From Adenophora triphylla var. japonica (Eukaryota; Streptophyta; Magnoliopsida; Asterales; Campanulaceae), in contig JAFEMH010004914.1 in assembly GCA_022495995.1 (NCBI GenBank), positions 62,001 through 126,000 of the forward strand: DNA of 64,000 nucleotides. The letters are read 5' to 3'. The position numbers and the translations under genes are program-made. Within the stretch, counting starts at the first letter, position 1, and every line of letters starts with the position of its first letter. Positions 35,483-47,539 of the stretch are shown here, piece by piece. The notes under the pieces are model-generated. The model had not been told where the DNA came from. It ran no database searches and saw nothing but the letters and a program-made list of their open reading frames with translations.

Positions 35483-35911
35483 TGTATGTTTTCTCATTAA
35501 TATGTAATCTCAAATAAAAAAATTAATTAGTTAATGATTGTATTCAACAATTTTTTTAATAAATATTGTTGAATTCTTAACATATAAATATTAATATCTC
35601 TTAATATGATAAAAACATTAATCAATAGATTCTCAATATGTACTTTACTCATATAGCCTATGTAATTTTAATGTTATGCCATTTTGTCTTATCCAATTTT
35701 TGGTTTTATTCCTTTTAACCAAGAATAAAAAATAAGTATATTAGGTGGAATTATAAATAAAATTATTATACTAAAAAAGAGATTTAACAAGTTATAACAT
35801 TAAATATAAAATACAAAATAATTTAATTCATTTCATGTCTTCTCAATCCAATACAACAAATTTGCTAGTACAATTAGAGCGCACACGCAAATATTCATTA
35901 TAAATGTTAAT
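35483..35911. other. Outer transposon interior, AT-rich
   Basis: Between the Helitron 5' end and the transposase pseudogene; no gene seen. Confidence 0.4.
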
Positions 35912-36848
35912 TCAATCAAAATATGGAGTACCGCATTCAGCTGCGCAATTATGTCTGAAATGAATCCACTGTGGCGTGATTGTCGGCACCGGGTACCCTC
36001 TTGTCAATGTTACTTTGACGTAATGATTATTATTAACATGCCCGATTGCAATAGCAACATGTTGATGCCACGGTGGAGGATTAGATCGGAGCGGTAAGTG
36101 CGTTATGCTACCTGATATGCTTAGAACATGTAATATCACATTGTACTTCGAAGCAACCAGGACTCCCATATCAGGCACGGTCATCCAATGCTCAGGAGGT
36201 GCACTTCTATTTGACTCGAAGAAATTCAAGGAGTTGTAAGCATTAAACCATCCTCCAACGCCAAACAACTCGAAGAAAAAATAAATGTTCTAATTCGTTA
36301 GTTGAATCATTTGTACGAAACTCAAAAACATATTCGTTTTTTTGTAAAAAATCCATGACAACTTGCAGCTTTTTCCATAGTTCGAAGCTTATGGCGTGCA
36401 TTGTATATGTTTTTGACAATAGACACATTATCCGGATTTTGTTGCTTTACTATTGGCAAGATATCACGTGGTTTCACGTTCTTTCTTGATAAATCTTCCA
36501 CTAATCTATATTCATCTCCGGACAACCTTCGTGAATATGGATGACCTTCCATATGTAATGCAGCGTCATGATTATGTAATTCACATATAACATTCAAACT
36601 CCAGCAATCATCAATTCGTAAAAAAATTCCTTCTAATTCGAATGGACAACCAATTTTTTTTTTTTTTTGCCGGTACGTCTTGTGGAGATTTTATTACTTT
36701 TGTAGATGTCACCTCGATCACATTGAAATACAATTTTAGGAATTTTTCCGGATGAACTTTTCACTGATCTTTTTATAACAATAGTATACCCAAGAGAAAA
36801 TTTCACACTTTGCACCCAATTAATCAATTCTTCCCGAGAATGAAACAC
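35912..36848 (-). pseudogene. Mutator-type transposase, internal deletion, OTU-like end
   Basis: Reading down from 36848: SREELINWVQSVKFSLGYT and FQCDRGDIYK (FAR1/MuDR-type DNA-binding domain); then at 36597 VICELHNHDAALHMEGHPYS, VKPRDILPIVKQQNPDNVS and IYNARHKLRTME. After LFFLR at about 36275 the sequence jumps to RSAPPEHWMTVPDMGVLVAS, LPLRSNPPPWHQH, IAIGHVNNNHYVKVTL and YPVPTITPQW. From memory this is the conserved OTU-like segment found near the C-terminus of some plant MULE proteins. The DDE catalytic domain that should lie between is absent, so the copy is dead. It sits inside the outer TIR element on the strand expected for its transposase. Confidence 0.75.
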
Positions 36849-36985
36849 CTAAATTCATACTAATTTATTAGAAACTGATAATACTATTTTTAATGAAAGT
36901 GTACAGATTAATATTTATGCAATAGATTATTTATTTCAAAGCATTTGTATCAAATAAAAATCACCAGTATGTAGTTTCACCAAAA

Positions 36986-39074
36986 TCTATACTATATTAA
37001 AAGCAAGAAAGTGGGCTTTCCCGCTCAAAAGTGTCGCTATCAAATGGCAAAATTGTCCCTACAATATTTCATTAAGGGTATTTTCGTAATCATCTAAATC
37101 TTCTAGAATTTCTATGATTACTCTTTGAAAATTATTGGCTTCTTTAGGAAGCTTTGCACAATTTGATTTAGAAGAGGGGCAAAGACACTTGATGCTTTGG
37201 GGATACGTGTTTAATTTGCATGCGCTTATAATTGAAATATTTTAACTCATTTTACTTCCAGTTTTATTTATTTATTTAATATGTCCATCACGTTTTTATT
37301 TTTAGAGCATCTTATAATTGAAATGTTTTAAATCATATACCATATATTGTATATTTTATTTTATCAAAAATCGTTTTATTACAAAAAACTAGAGAATTAA
37401 GTATATTTTAGGAATAGACTTTTGAGAAAATATGAGTGATTGTTGGATTTTTTTTTTGTTTAAAGATAGGTGGAAATGTAAAAATAGAGAAAGTGACATA
37501 TACCACCATTTTTTGAGCTTTTAGAAGTCATGAAACAATAGAGAGAAATTTCTAAGTACTCATTAATTTCAATTTTTATTTTTCAGAAAGAAAAAAATTC
37601 AATTATTTCATATTATTTCAATCATATTTTAAAATTTTTCATTGTGAAATTCCATTGATTAATTTATATTTATTATATTTTCATTAGTAATTTTTAATAA
37701 ATAATTTATTATTTCAGTTTACAGATTATAATTAAAGAAAATATTACTTAGGAAATAGAAATATATAAAAGAGATGGCAAAGATTTATTTATTTTGTCTT
37801 AAATTAATGTTTATTTACCTTGATTTAATAAACATCTATTCAGAAAAAATATTATAAGAAATGATTTGTTATTAAACTACGTAACTAACTACTTTTTTAT
37901 GACAAAAACTTGGGTGAGATGGCCGTAAAACGGGTTGTCCAACCCATCCGCTCAGGTCCGCCACGCCAAGTCTTAACCCGCGCGTCCAAAGTCTGTCACG
38001 TGTATGTTTTTTTTTTAAAAAAAAAAAAATTTTTCAACAACTTTAAAATGAAATAACTTGAGATTTTGAAGTAGAAAAAAATTTGATTGTAAAATCATAT
38101 TTGCAGAAACAAAAAAGTTAAGTTGTTCGTCGCCTGAAAAGTAACACTTACTAAGAAGAAATGTTACCGATGAAAATCTGAAATGTAGCAGTTTCATAAT
38201 ATATACATACATATTTTGAGATACTAAAGAAACAAAATAGTCACAAAATCTTGCTCCAAAATCCTAGATGTAATGATTTTATTGGTGTTTTTAGTTAAAA
38301 TGTAGCCGGTCTACTATCGATACAACTAATAAAATATCGCCACCTCATTTTGTGATTAGGATTTTGTGACTTTATTTTGTGCTTCTAGCATTGAACTCTC
38401 TATATATATTTATATATAAAGAAGGAAAAAAGTATTCAATGTTTCGATAATGACTTGGAAGTAATCTTTTTCAAAATTTGTTAGGTATTTTTTTTTTTGA
38501 GGAAGCTATTGTGTGGGTTTTAAATACATTTAAACCGGAAAAAAGGGCCCCTCGGATGTCGCTCACTCCATCGAATACTAGAATTCCTTTCAATTTTGAA
38601 CGTCGTCAATTTCTCTTGATTTATGTCATGTCTATAAACAAAAGTCTGAGACAATTTCTATCTACAGTTAAATCCTTTTAAAGAATCATGTTTTCAGTTA
38701 TGGTCAGCTTCATTTGCTTTATTTAGAGTCACCCATCCAATAGACTTCATATTTGGACATCTAATTTTGAAGAAGACAGTTTAACCAACAATTGTACTAC
38801 GAATGTGGTGTTTAGAAATTTTTCAAAATGTGTAATTCATATCTTCTATCACTTTTTAATATTTTCTTTCTTAAAACATATATGAGTGTGTGCGTATGTG
38901 TTGTCTCAATGAAGATCAATACTATGGAATTTCTTAAGTATTGTTTACAAATGTATATCAACCAATTTAATTTGTACTGTTGTTTCTTTATTTACTTATT
39001 TTTTTTTAATTCTTTTTTCATTCTTAACTATAAAATTTTATAAATCGTCGTGCATCGCACGGGTGATACACTAG
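36986..39074 (+). mobile_element. Helitron, non-autonomous, plus strand
   Basis: Starts TCTATACTATATTAAAAGC after A (36985) and ends with hairpin CGTGC-ATC-GCACG (39049-39061), GGTGATACA, then CTAG at 39071-39074 followed by T. 2089 bp with no Rep/helicase coding. It separates the transposase exon at 36848 from the small exon remnants near 39735-39970. Confidence 0.85.
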
Positions 39075-39734
39075 TTAATTTAAAGAGTAATATTTTTAGA
39101 AAAGAGGTAGAATCATTCACGCCTCAAAAGTCAAAAAATGGTCAACGATGTTATTTTATAGTATTTCATTATTAACATTTATTTACAGATTTCAAAACAA
39201 GGGCATAAATATAATTTCGATTTAGGTATAAAATATAATTATTTTGAGCAAAGAGGTCAAATATATATACACACAGTAAGTTATATCTCCTAAGGACACA
39301 TGTGTATTTTTAAGAGATGATAAGGACATGTGGTAGAGTTTGTATGCACATATGTGACAAGTGTATAATTTCCTGTTTATTTTTTTTCCGTTTTTGTTTG
39401 AAATTCTTTTAATTTTTTTATTTTTTTTTGAGTTTTAAAAGAAACATTTTATTTTGGCATCTTAAACAAATGTTTTATTTCATGTGTTTCTTTGACAAGT
39501 TTTATTTTAAAAATTCTATTTCAGAAAGTGGACAAAAACAACAAATTAATTATATCACTATTTTGTATGTATGTAAAAATTACAGAAAACTAATAAAATT
39601 ATTTTATATAATTTTTTTAATCACACATTTTTATTATTAAATATAAATATTATTAAAAAAACACTTTAACTTCATATAATATGACATGAAAAAAGCCAAA
39701 AAAGGAAAATAAAAAAATAACTCGCTATATTACC
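39075..39734. other. Outer transposon interior, AT-rich
   Basis: No gene seen; plus-strand frames here are rich in Phe/Leu/Ile and look like AT-rich noise. Confidence 0.4.
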
Positions 39735-39970
39735 TTATTTGTAGAAAATTTGCATGTGTCATTGCCATCCATTTCATTCACGTCTTCATTATTATCATCT
39801 TGAGCTAGTTTATCATCTTCCTAAAAAAGTGAAAATATATAAGAAACAACTTAATAATTAATAAAATATATTGCACTATTTCAAAATAAATTATAAAAAT
39901 GTAAGTTAAAATTACTTCATCACTCGATTCATCTAACCATTGACCTTCTCTCCAATATTCCATTTTCTCA
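39735..39970 (-). pseudogene. Possible N-terminal exons of the outer transposase
   Basis: The minus strand reads NLFEKMEYWREGQWLDESSDE (split here: EKMEYWREGQWLDE, SSDE) up to a donor-like GTAATTTTAAC at about 39915. After an AT-rich gap comes EDDKLAQDDNNEDVNEMDGN at 39822-39740. This looks like two small acidic exons with an intron. They lie upstream of the DNA-binding exon on the same strand, as an N-terminus would. The Tat element has inserted 5' of them. Confidence 0.35.
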
Positions 39971-39975
39971 AAAAG

Positions 39976-39980
39976 ATTAT
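39976..39980. repeat. Target duplication of the Tat element, left
   Basis: ATTAT, identical to 52705-52709 after the right LTR. Confidence 0.9.
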
Positions 39981-40735
39981 TGAACGGTATAAACCGAGCT
40001 ACGAACATGGGCTTGCCCGAACTTGGGCCCAGCTATATTGGGCAGTGGATATTGTCTAATTATGAAGTATTAGGGCCGAGTAAGATCTTCCTCGTATGCC
40101 GAGGAACATTTATCTCGGCCTTATGTCATCATTCTTGGGCCGTCATGTCGGAGTTACCGAGGAGAGAAAAGTTATTTGCTCGGCATATATCCAAGTGACG
40201 AGGAAAGAAAATCATTCTCCCCGGCATGTATCCGTGTCGGCCATTTACCAAATGACGAGGAAGCAAAATCACTTTCCTCGGCCTATCTGCCAAGGGCCGA
40301 GGAAAATCATTTGCCTTCCTCGGCGTTCCGGCTAGCAGTTACAATCCTTATTCAACAAGGATTATACAGCCTTGATCCAATCAGGATTATACTTATCAAC
40401 ATCAATTCAAGTCAAACAATGACTCCTAAACAGATATAATTCTTTGGGGATTATATCTTATCTCTTTACAAGTTCATTCCAACATGGATTCTATCAATCC
40501 ATTCCTATAAATACAAGCCCCATGGCTCATTATTAGGTACGTTACTTTTTACATTGGAGAAACTCTGTCAATTTGATTTCTCTAATATCAACCGTGAACT
40601 TACTCTCACGCCGGAGGGCCTTTAGCCGGATTCGCCCCGGCTTAGTTTACGTGTTTTCTATTATTTTCAGGCCTTGCGATCGCCGGAGCATTCAACGCTT
40701 GGATTTGGGCTGTTTTGACGATTTTGGCATCATCA
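39981..40735 (+). repeat. 5' LTR of the Tat element
   Basis: TGAACGGTAT...GGCATCATCA. Promoter TATAAATA at 40506-40513. The first third has many CCGAGGAA/TTCCTCGGC inverted motifs that can form short hairpins. Confidence 0.95.
40506..40513 (+). promoter_or_regulatory. TATA box of the Tat 5' LTR
   Basis: CCTATAAATACAAGCC, identical in the 3' LTR (52475-52482). Transcription would start about 30 bp downstream. Confidence 0.7.
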
Positions 40736-40737
40736 AT

Positions 40738-40754
40738 TGGTTCCATTGCCGGGA
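40738..40754 (+). promoter_or_regulatory. Primer binding site
   Basis: TGGTTCCATTGCCGGGA begins two bases after the LTR. Its complement ends ...GGAACCA, as a tRNA 3' acceptor should. I cannot name the tRNA with confidence. Confidence 0.55.
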
Positions 40755-41097
40755 AATCGATTCAAACACCCATTGTTTGGCCTGGAAAACGCTCGCTTAA
40801 AGCCTATTTTCTTGCCGAATTTGTTCTTTCTTGAGACGGAATTTCTGGATCGCTTGGCTCTGTTCTTGACACCGCCGGAATCATCAAAGTTCAGCCGGAA
40901 TTTGCCCAGATTCCGTCAAAGGCGTTTTTAACGTTCAGTTTGATCCCAATTTTGGCTTGAGTTATTTGCGTCAGAAATAATCACAATTGGCTGTTTGTTT
41001 TTGGTTAAAATTTGCCCTAATTTTAGCCATAAATTCGATTCTGTTGAAATTGTGATTTTTGGTAAATTTTGCACTTGATAATCTGTTGTGATTCTTA

Positions 41098-43123
41098 ATG
41101 GACGGACAATTCACAAGTGTCACAGCTGAGGATCCCACCCAAGTGAATGGGGGAAACACTGGAACCGAGGAGCCACTGCCTCCTCCTCCTCTACCTCGGA
41201 TCGATGCCATTCCTCCCCTTGCCATGACTCTTCGTTCCATGGGTCAGGCAAATGCCGAGGGAGAGGGCAATGACCTTCCTCGTCCTACCCGTGCTCGTGG
41301 GAAGCAAGCAGGAAGGAAGAAAACAAAGAATGCCGACGCCGGTCAAGCAGGAGGATCTCAACCCGTTGACCGACGCTCTTTGTTACACAAACAAATGGAG
41401 ACTTTGCAAAGGATGTATGAAACCTGAAGTTGCTCTTTTGCAAATGGACCCTGCATCATTCTATGGCTCCATTCATTGTGCCATCAATGGGCCCACCTTT
41501 GAGAAAGGAACAGGAGAGCATCAGCTCCTCCCCTGAAGACTGCTGAACTACCAATGCCGGCTCCCAGGGATTCTCCTCGTCCTCGGCATAACAGTAAGCA
41601 AAAGGATCCTGTCGTCGACCTGAGAAGCCAAATAACTCCTAGGGAAGAGGAAGTGAACTCCAAGGACCTAAGGACAAGACTCAGCTTGAATAGGCGCCTA
41701 TCCCCTGCTCGCCTCATCATGACACCTAGGCGTCCCACGTCTCCTCGAGCTCGTCGGCCAGATTCTCCTCGTCCTCGTCGTTCAGATTCTCATCGTCCTC
41801 GTCGACCGGACTCTCCTCGTCCTCGGCATCGAGAATTTGCTAGGCCAAGGACCCCAGAGCCCTACAGGATGATACTTGGCGCACAAGACCTGGAACCAAG
41901 ACGTGATAAGGCCCCCTCCAGACGTGATGGCCACCGACATGAAGCGGAGCATAGTAGGGTGAATGATCGCCCTAAAGACAAGTCAGTCAGAAGCTCCCAA
42001 CGAAGCACTCGCTCAAGCGGTGAAGGAAATAGAAACAAAGCAATGGGAGTCATTGAAACAAAGGCTGGATGATATGGAGAGGGGAAAGAAATATAATGAC
42101 GACGATTATGATTGGGCCACCCGTCCGTTTTCCTTGAGGATAACTGCTGCACCTCCCCATCCTAACCTCAAGCTCCCAAATTTCGAGAAATATAACGGAA
42201 CCACTGACGCCAAGGACCATGTGCAAAGTTTTGAACAAACCATGAATCTCCTCACCACTGCTGATGACTTGCTCGCAAAAGCTTTCGCGAGCACCTTTTC
42301 CTAACAGCTTTGACCCGGTTCCGTGAGCTCAAGAAAGGTTGCATCGATTGCTGGAGGGCATGAGGAGAATGTTCTTAGATCATTTTGCCACGGCGGAAAG
42401 AGGAAGATGAGATTAACCGACTTGGCCAACATTGAGCAAGGGAAGGGAGAGACCACCCTCGCCTACTACAATAGGTTCCGAAAATGGCGTATCAAGTCGA
42501 AGAAAGCCTCACCGATAGGGAGGTCATAGTTTGCTTCAACTACGGGTTAAAATGCGGCCCCCTCATTTATGAACTCTCACCAGGGAACCTAGCTCCAAGG
42601 CCGAATTGTACAAAGTGGCTTATGCCATTTCCATGGCCGAAGACAAGACAAAGAAAAGGGGAGGCGACAAGACGTAACCTGAAGCAACTAACCCCCCAGA
42701 CGGAATGACAATGGGAACGGCAAGGGTTCCCAAAGGAAAGAATAGAACCGGAAGCACCGAGAAGCCGGAGTTCACCCCTCTTACCAAGCCCATCTCCGAA
42801 ATCATGCGGCTAGTGAACCTTCCTCCACCTCGTCCGCCGATCGATCACCCAAAATATCCCCGCAACAAGAACAAATACCGTGATTTTCACAAGGACAACG
42901 GGCACACCACTTGATGGTTCTTTGGGCCCTTAAGAAGATAATCCAACAATGGGTTGACGAGGGAAAGTTAGACCGTTATGTCATGAAGAAAGATGGCAAG
43001 CGAAAGCGGAAGCAAGAGGAGAGTGAAGATGACTCCAAGAGTGAGGATGAAGATCGAAGGCCTCCTAGGGCTAAGCTACATGTGATCCGTGAAGAGGTGA
43101 CCTCCACCGTAGAAAGCTAAGGG
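41098..43123 (+). pseudogene. Tat gag, frameshifted
   Basis: ATG at 41098 opens a proline- and charge-rich N-terminus (110 codons, stop at 41425). The frame resumes at 41554 with an Arg/Pro/Ser-rich repeat region (RRPDSPRPRR type) and at 41963 with the gag core (NLKLPNFEKYNGTTDAKDHV). It shifts again at about 42300, 42520 and 42700, where YYNRFRK and LTDREV blocks are visible. The zinc knuckle region reads YRDFHKDNGHTT at about 42870-42913, with the first cysteine changed and a TGA in place of the second. At least five breaks. Confidence 0.75.
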
Positions 43124-43229
43124 ACCGGATCCACGAGCTAAGCAAAGTATACCATGTCCCTGCTTGGATCCATAAAGCGTAAGAAATCATTAGTTTTTCT
43201 CCGAATGAGTTGGCGGGAAGTCGAGCGGC

Positions 43230-43600
43230 TCGTGAGCGGCCATTGGTCATCAAGGGTCGAATTGACAATGTTGAATCCGAAAGACTTCTTGTTGACACGG
43301 GGCCTCCCGTGACATCCTGTACTATTCGGCCTTCCAACAAATGGGGTTGAAAGACACTGCGCGCTAGAGCCATATCATGGAAGGCTTGAAGGATTCACCA
43401 ACCATAAGGTTGGAGCAAAGGGAACCGTAGAACTAGGAACTCGAAGTCGGCGATCATCCCTTCCGAGCCAAAGCTACCGTCACTTTTATAGTCATGGATT
43501 TGACTAGTGACTATCATGCGATTATCGGCATTCCAAGTCAAGCCAAACTTGGGATGGTAGCCTCCCTTCCTCACCAACGAGTTAAATTTCCCACTCGTCT
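43230..43600 (+). pseudogene. Tat aspartic protease, frameshifted
   Basis: LLVDTG, the catalytic DTG, is at about 43284-43301. The C-terminal half is at 43495-43595 (YHAIIGIPSQAKLGMV, then HQRVKFPT). A stop separates the two halves. The protease would release gag and pol proteins. Confidence 0.75.
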
Positions 43601-44149
43601 TTGGCATTGGATGCGTGAGGGCAACCCCCAAAGATTTCTTGGAACATGTTGTCAAGAGCCGGAAAAAGTCAAAAGCGTGGAGATAGATACGCCCGAGGAG
43701 AACATCAAGATCACCGAATCTCGGAAGACCACGGAAACTAGTTCTAGAATGAACTATATCCGTGAAGTATGGGAAAGTGAGGAAGAGGAACCTATGGTCC
43801 TAGAAATTGTAGATGACCAAGGCATAACTCTACCCACCTGGAAGAAGAGCCTATGGTCCTAGAAAGCTCGGATGACCAAGGCATAGTTCTACCCATCTCC
43901 GAGGAAGACCCCATTCTCGTCAATGACCGTAACTCGGGGCCAACCATGACTCGGGGAAGAACGATCTTCCGCACATCGATAAACTTATGGAGGAAGAAGG
44001 CCTCAATGTAAACGACAATGAAGGGAGGAGAATCAGAGAGATAATCATCGAATCCCTGGAATTTCGAGACGGACCAAATGAAGCTCAGTAGATGAGCTAG
44101 AAGAGGTAGTCATTAATCCGACTATCCCGAACAAAAAATCAAGCTAGGA

Positions 44150-44980
44150 GGCCAGCTATCACAGGAAGAGAAAGAAAGAATCATATCCCTCTTGAAAAAC
44201 AGTCTCGACGTCTTTGCTTGGAGAGTCGAAGACATGAGGGGGATCAATGAAGAAGTAGCCCTCCACCGCTTAGAAGTTGATCCTTTAGCGAAGACCATCT
44301 CCCGGGACGAGGAGAAATTTTGCAAGGGACAAGGAGGAAGCTATAAAAGAAGAGGTGCGAAGTTACTCGCGCCGGAATAATTCGCGAAGTCAAATACCCC
44401 GTTTGGTTGGATAATGTTGTTATGGTGAAGAAGCAAAATGGGAAATGGCGTATGTGCATAGACTTTACCGATCTAAACAAAGCTTTGCCCCCAAGGACAG
44501 CCTATCCTCTCCCCGTAATCGACAAGTTGGTTGACTCCATTTACGGACACCAAACTCTCGGCTTCTTAGATGCCTATTCGTGCTATCATCGATAAAAATG
44601 GCGAAAGAAGACATCGAGAAGACCGCCTTTCAAACACCTCGCTGGGAATTTCGCTACATCATGATGCCTTTTGGGCTCAAGAATGCCGGTGCCACTTACC
44701 AACGGATGGTAAATCAAGTTTTTGCAAGTCGATAGGTAGAAACATGGAGGCTTATATTGATGACATGGTCATAAAGACCAAGAAAGGCAGCCACGTTCAC
44801 GACCTAGAAGAGACCATTCACAACCTTCGAGCAAACAACATGAAGTCAATCCAAGCAAGTGCGTGTTCGGAGTTACCGCAGTGGAAATTCCCTGGGCTTC
44901 ATGGTTTCCCAAAGGGGATTGAAGCCAACCCGAAAAATCAAGGCGCTCGTTGACATGAAGGAACCTACCACCATCAAGGA
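44150..44980 (+). pseudogene. Tat reverse transcriptase, frameshifted
   Basis: LKNSLDVFAW and the RGI block open the domain. YPVWLDNVVMVKKQNGKWRM, CIDFTDLNKA and LGFLDAYS follow at 44395-44585. The frame breaks at 44595 and returns at 44747 with AYIDDMVIKTKK, where the catalytic YIDD is encoded by 44753-44764. Breaks follow at about 44860 and 44955. All core motifs can be found, but not in one frame. Confidence 0.85.
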
Positions 44981-45159
44981 GGTCCAAAGACTTAATGGAA
45001 GAATTGCGGCCCTTGGAAGATTCATCGCCAAATCCGCCGAAAAGTCACCGCCTTTCTTCAAGGTATTGAAGGGTACCAAGAGCTTCTCCGGACTCCCGAA
45101 TGCTCGGAAGCATTCCTCCTGGTTGAAGGAGTACTTGGGTTCCCCCTCCCTTGCTTAGC

Positions 45160-45560
45160 AATCCGACTACCGGTGAGATGCTATACGTCTTCCTATTTGC
45201 CCACGATCATCTTTGCCGTGGTATCTTAGTTCGAAAGGATGAAGGAATGCAGAAGCTCCGTCTACTATGTGTCTAAGGCACTGTCCGATGTAGAAAGCAG
45301 ATATTTCAATGTGGAGAAGATAGCATACGCACTAGTCATCGCCTCAAGGAAGCTGCGTGCATATTTTTCTGCACACCCTATTACCATCTACACCAACGAA
45401 CCATTGAAGAAAATCCTTCACAAGTTGGACGGCTCGGGACGTCTCCTTAATTGGTCAATCGCTCTAACGGAGTTTGATATCACTTACCAACCAAGGAAGA
45501 CCCTCCTAGCACAGCCTTTGGTTGACTTCATGGTCGAGACCGCCTTTATGGGTGAGCATC
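45160..45560 (+). pseudogene. Tat RNase H, first domain
   Basis: A frame from 45239 reads VYYVSKALSDVESRYFNVEK, ALVIASRKLRAYFSAHP and LLNWSIALTEFDITYQPRK, the RNase H-like domain that follows RT in gypsy pol. Its N-terminal beta strands (around 45170-45235) are in another frame. Confidence 0.8.
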
Positions 45561-45624
45561 TCCCCACCTCCCGAAGCAAAACGCGCCAGGAGGAAAAGAC
45601 TCTCCCATTGAACTCCCATCCAAC

Positions 45625-46020
45625 CGTTGGATCCCGTATACGGACGGATCGGCTACCAAGGAAAGAAGCGGAGCCGGAGTTGTACTAGTAAGCCCGGAAA
45701 GGAGAATATACTATACAAGATGCCATCCGCTTGGGTTTCACCTCTAACAACCAAGCCGAATACGAGGCTCTCATATTTGGCATCGAGTTGGCCTCCTTCT
45801 ATGGAGCAACTAAGGTGGGCTTTTGTGACTCCGGCTTGTTGTCAAACAAGTGAAGGAGAATATAACACTCAAGATGTCACCCTTGCCAAGTATAGAGACC
45901 TGGTCCTAGATATGACGAAGAAAATGGAATTTTTCGAGCTCAAGCGCATAGGAAGGGAAGACAACCAAGTCGCAGACGTTCTCTCCAAACTAGCCACCAT
46001 GGACGTGTCTCCTTCGGAGA
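45625..46020 (+). pseudogene. Tat additional RNase H (aRH)
   Basis: Starts YTDGSATKERSGAGVVLVSP (first catalytic Asp in TDGSA) at about 45635-45695. It continues through broken frames around QAEYEAL-like sequence and ends with VKQVKGEYNTQD, FFELKRIGREDNQVADVLSK at 45850-46000. The order RNase H then a second archaeal-type RNase H is diagnostic for Tat elements. Confidence 0.8.
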
Positions 46021-46269
46021 CCAACCCATATGTAGTTTATGCCGAGGAACCTGCGTATGAAAGATTACAAGTCATCTTCTTTGGACGAGGAAGAGAGATG
46101 CTTTGGATCGATGACTACATCGAATACATTGAAAAGGAGAAACTCCGGAAGATGATGCTCGAGCCAAGCTTATCAAGAAGAGGTCTCCAAGATTCGTGGT
46201 GATGAGCGGAGTCCTCTACCGAAGATCTTTCACGAAGCCCCCGCTAAGGTGTGTCTATCCCAAGGAAAC

Positions 46270-47331
46270 CGAGAACCTCCCGGCGTAAGTACATGAAGGT
46301 GTTTGCGGCGGACACTCCGGGGGCCGAACCTTAGCCGACAAAATCATATCGCTAGGTTACTACCGGCCAAACCTAAGGGAAGACGCGCACGCCTATGTTC
46401 GAAAATGTGACAAATGCCAAAGGTTCTCTCGACATTCCAAGACTACTGCGGTCGAGCAAACACTAGTAATACCTACGTGGCCATTTGATATGTGGGGATC
46501 GACCTCATTGGACCCTTCCCACCCGCCCGTGGTAATTGCAAGTACGTGATAGTAGCGTTGATTACTTCTCCAAGTGGATAGAAGCCAAGGCATTGGCCAA
46601 GATAACGGAAGAGAATGCGATCAACTTTGTTCATGACAACATCCGGTGCAGATTTGGCCTTCCACATACAATTGTTTCGACCATGGACTCCAATTCTCCA
46701 CGGCATTTACAAATGCATTGGGAAGAGTCAAAATACGCCATGCAAAATCTTCGCCAGCGCGGACCTCAAGGCAACGGCCAAGCGAAGCCGCCAACAACCG
46801 GTCCTAACCGCCCTCACCAAGAATCTTGAAGGTCGCGAGGGTAGATGGTTGGACGAACTTCCCTAGCTTTATGGGCTGTTCGCACAACCACCCGGGGGCC
46901 AACCGGGGAAACCCCATTCGCACTAACCTTCGGTTACGAGGCTATGGCACCAGCGAGAGATGGCCATCCCTACAAGAAGGAACTCCCATTATGATGAGCA
47001 AGTCAACAAGGTCAATAGGCTCCTAGACCTGGACCTGATAGATGAAAAACGACTAGCTGCGCAGATGAGGATGGTGAATTACAAGCAAAGGACCAAGGCA
47101 TATCACGACAAGAGGGTCATCAAAAGAGTATTCCAAGTCGGCGATTGGGTACTTAGAAAGATCGAAGCCACTGGTCGGAAGGCAGAACAGAACAAGCTCT
47201 CCCCAAATTGGGAAGGTCCCTATATCATCACTCAAGTCATTCGAGAAGGGACCTACAGATTGAGGACCAAGGAGGGGAAGGATCTCAAGCATCCATGGCA
47301 TTCCGACAACCTTAGAAAATATTATCACTAG
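46270..47331 (+). pseudogene. Tat integrase, partly frameshifted
   Basis: The HHCC zinc finger (HEGVCGGHSGGRTLADKI, CDKCQRF) is at 46295-46430. The DDE core (DLIGPFPPARGN, YFSKWIEAKALAK, FGLPHTIVS) is at 46498-46690 with slips. The last part from 46960 is open to the TAG at 47329 (KRVFQVGDWVLRKIEATGRK, NWEGPYIITQVI, HPWHSDNLRKYYH), the C-terminal GPY/F module with its conserved GPY. This 123-codon C-terminus is the longest intact pol piece. Confidence 0.85.
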
Positions 47332-47539
47332 TCTAGTTTATTTTGCAATAGATTAGCTCTTTATTTTCAGTCTTTTATTTTCGGTCTTTTGTTTTCTTTT
47401 TGTCTTTTTAGTTGATAGGATTGCAGTTCTATGTAATCGCATTTCAGTTCTACGAAAGCAGTTTCTTCCAACATGCAAAGCAACTATCAGCTCTTCACCC
47501 CAGCACCGGAATATGAGGACATTACTTCCGACTCTCCGA

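Noticed and set aside
41554..42072. SR-type splicing factor gene
   Set aside because: The Arg/Ser/Pro-rich frame lies inside the Tat gag N-terminal region, lacks an RRM, and is built from a short DNA repeat.
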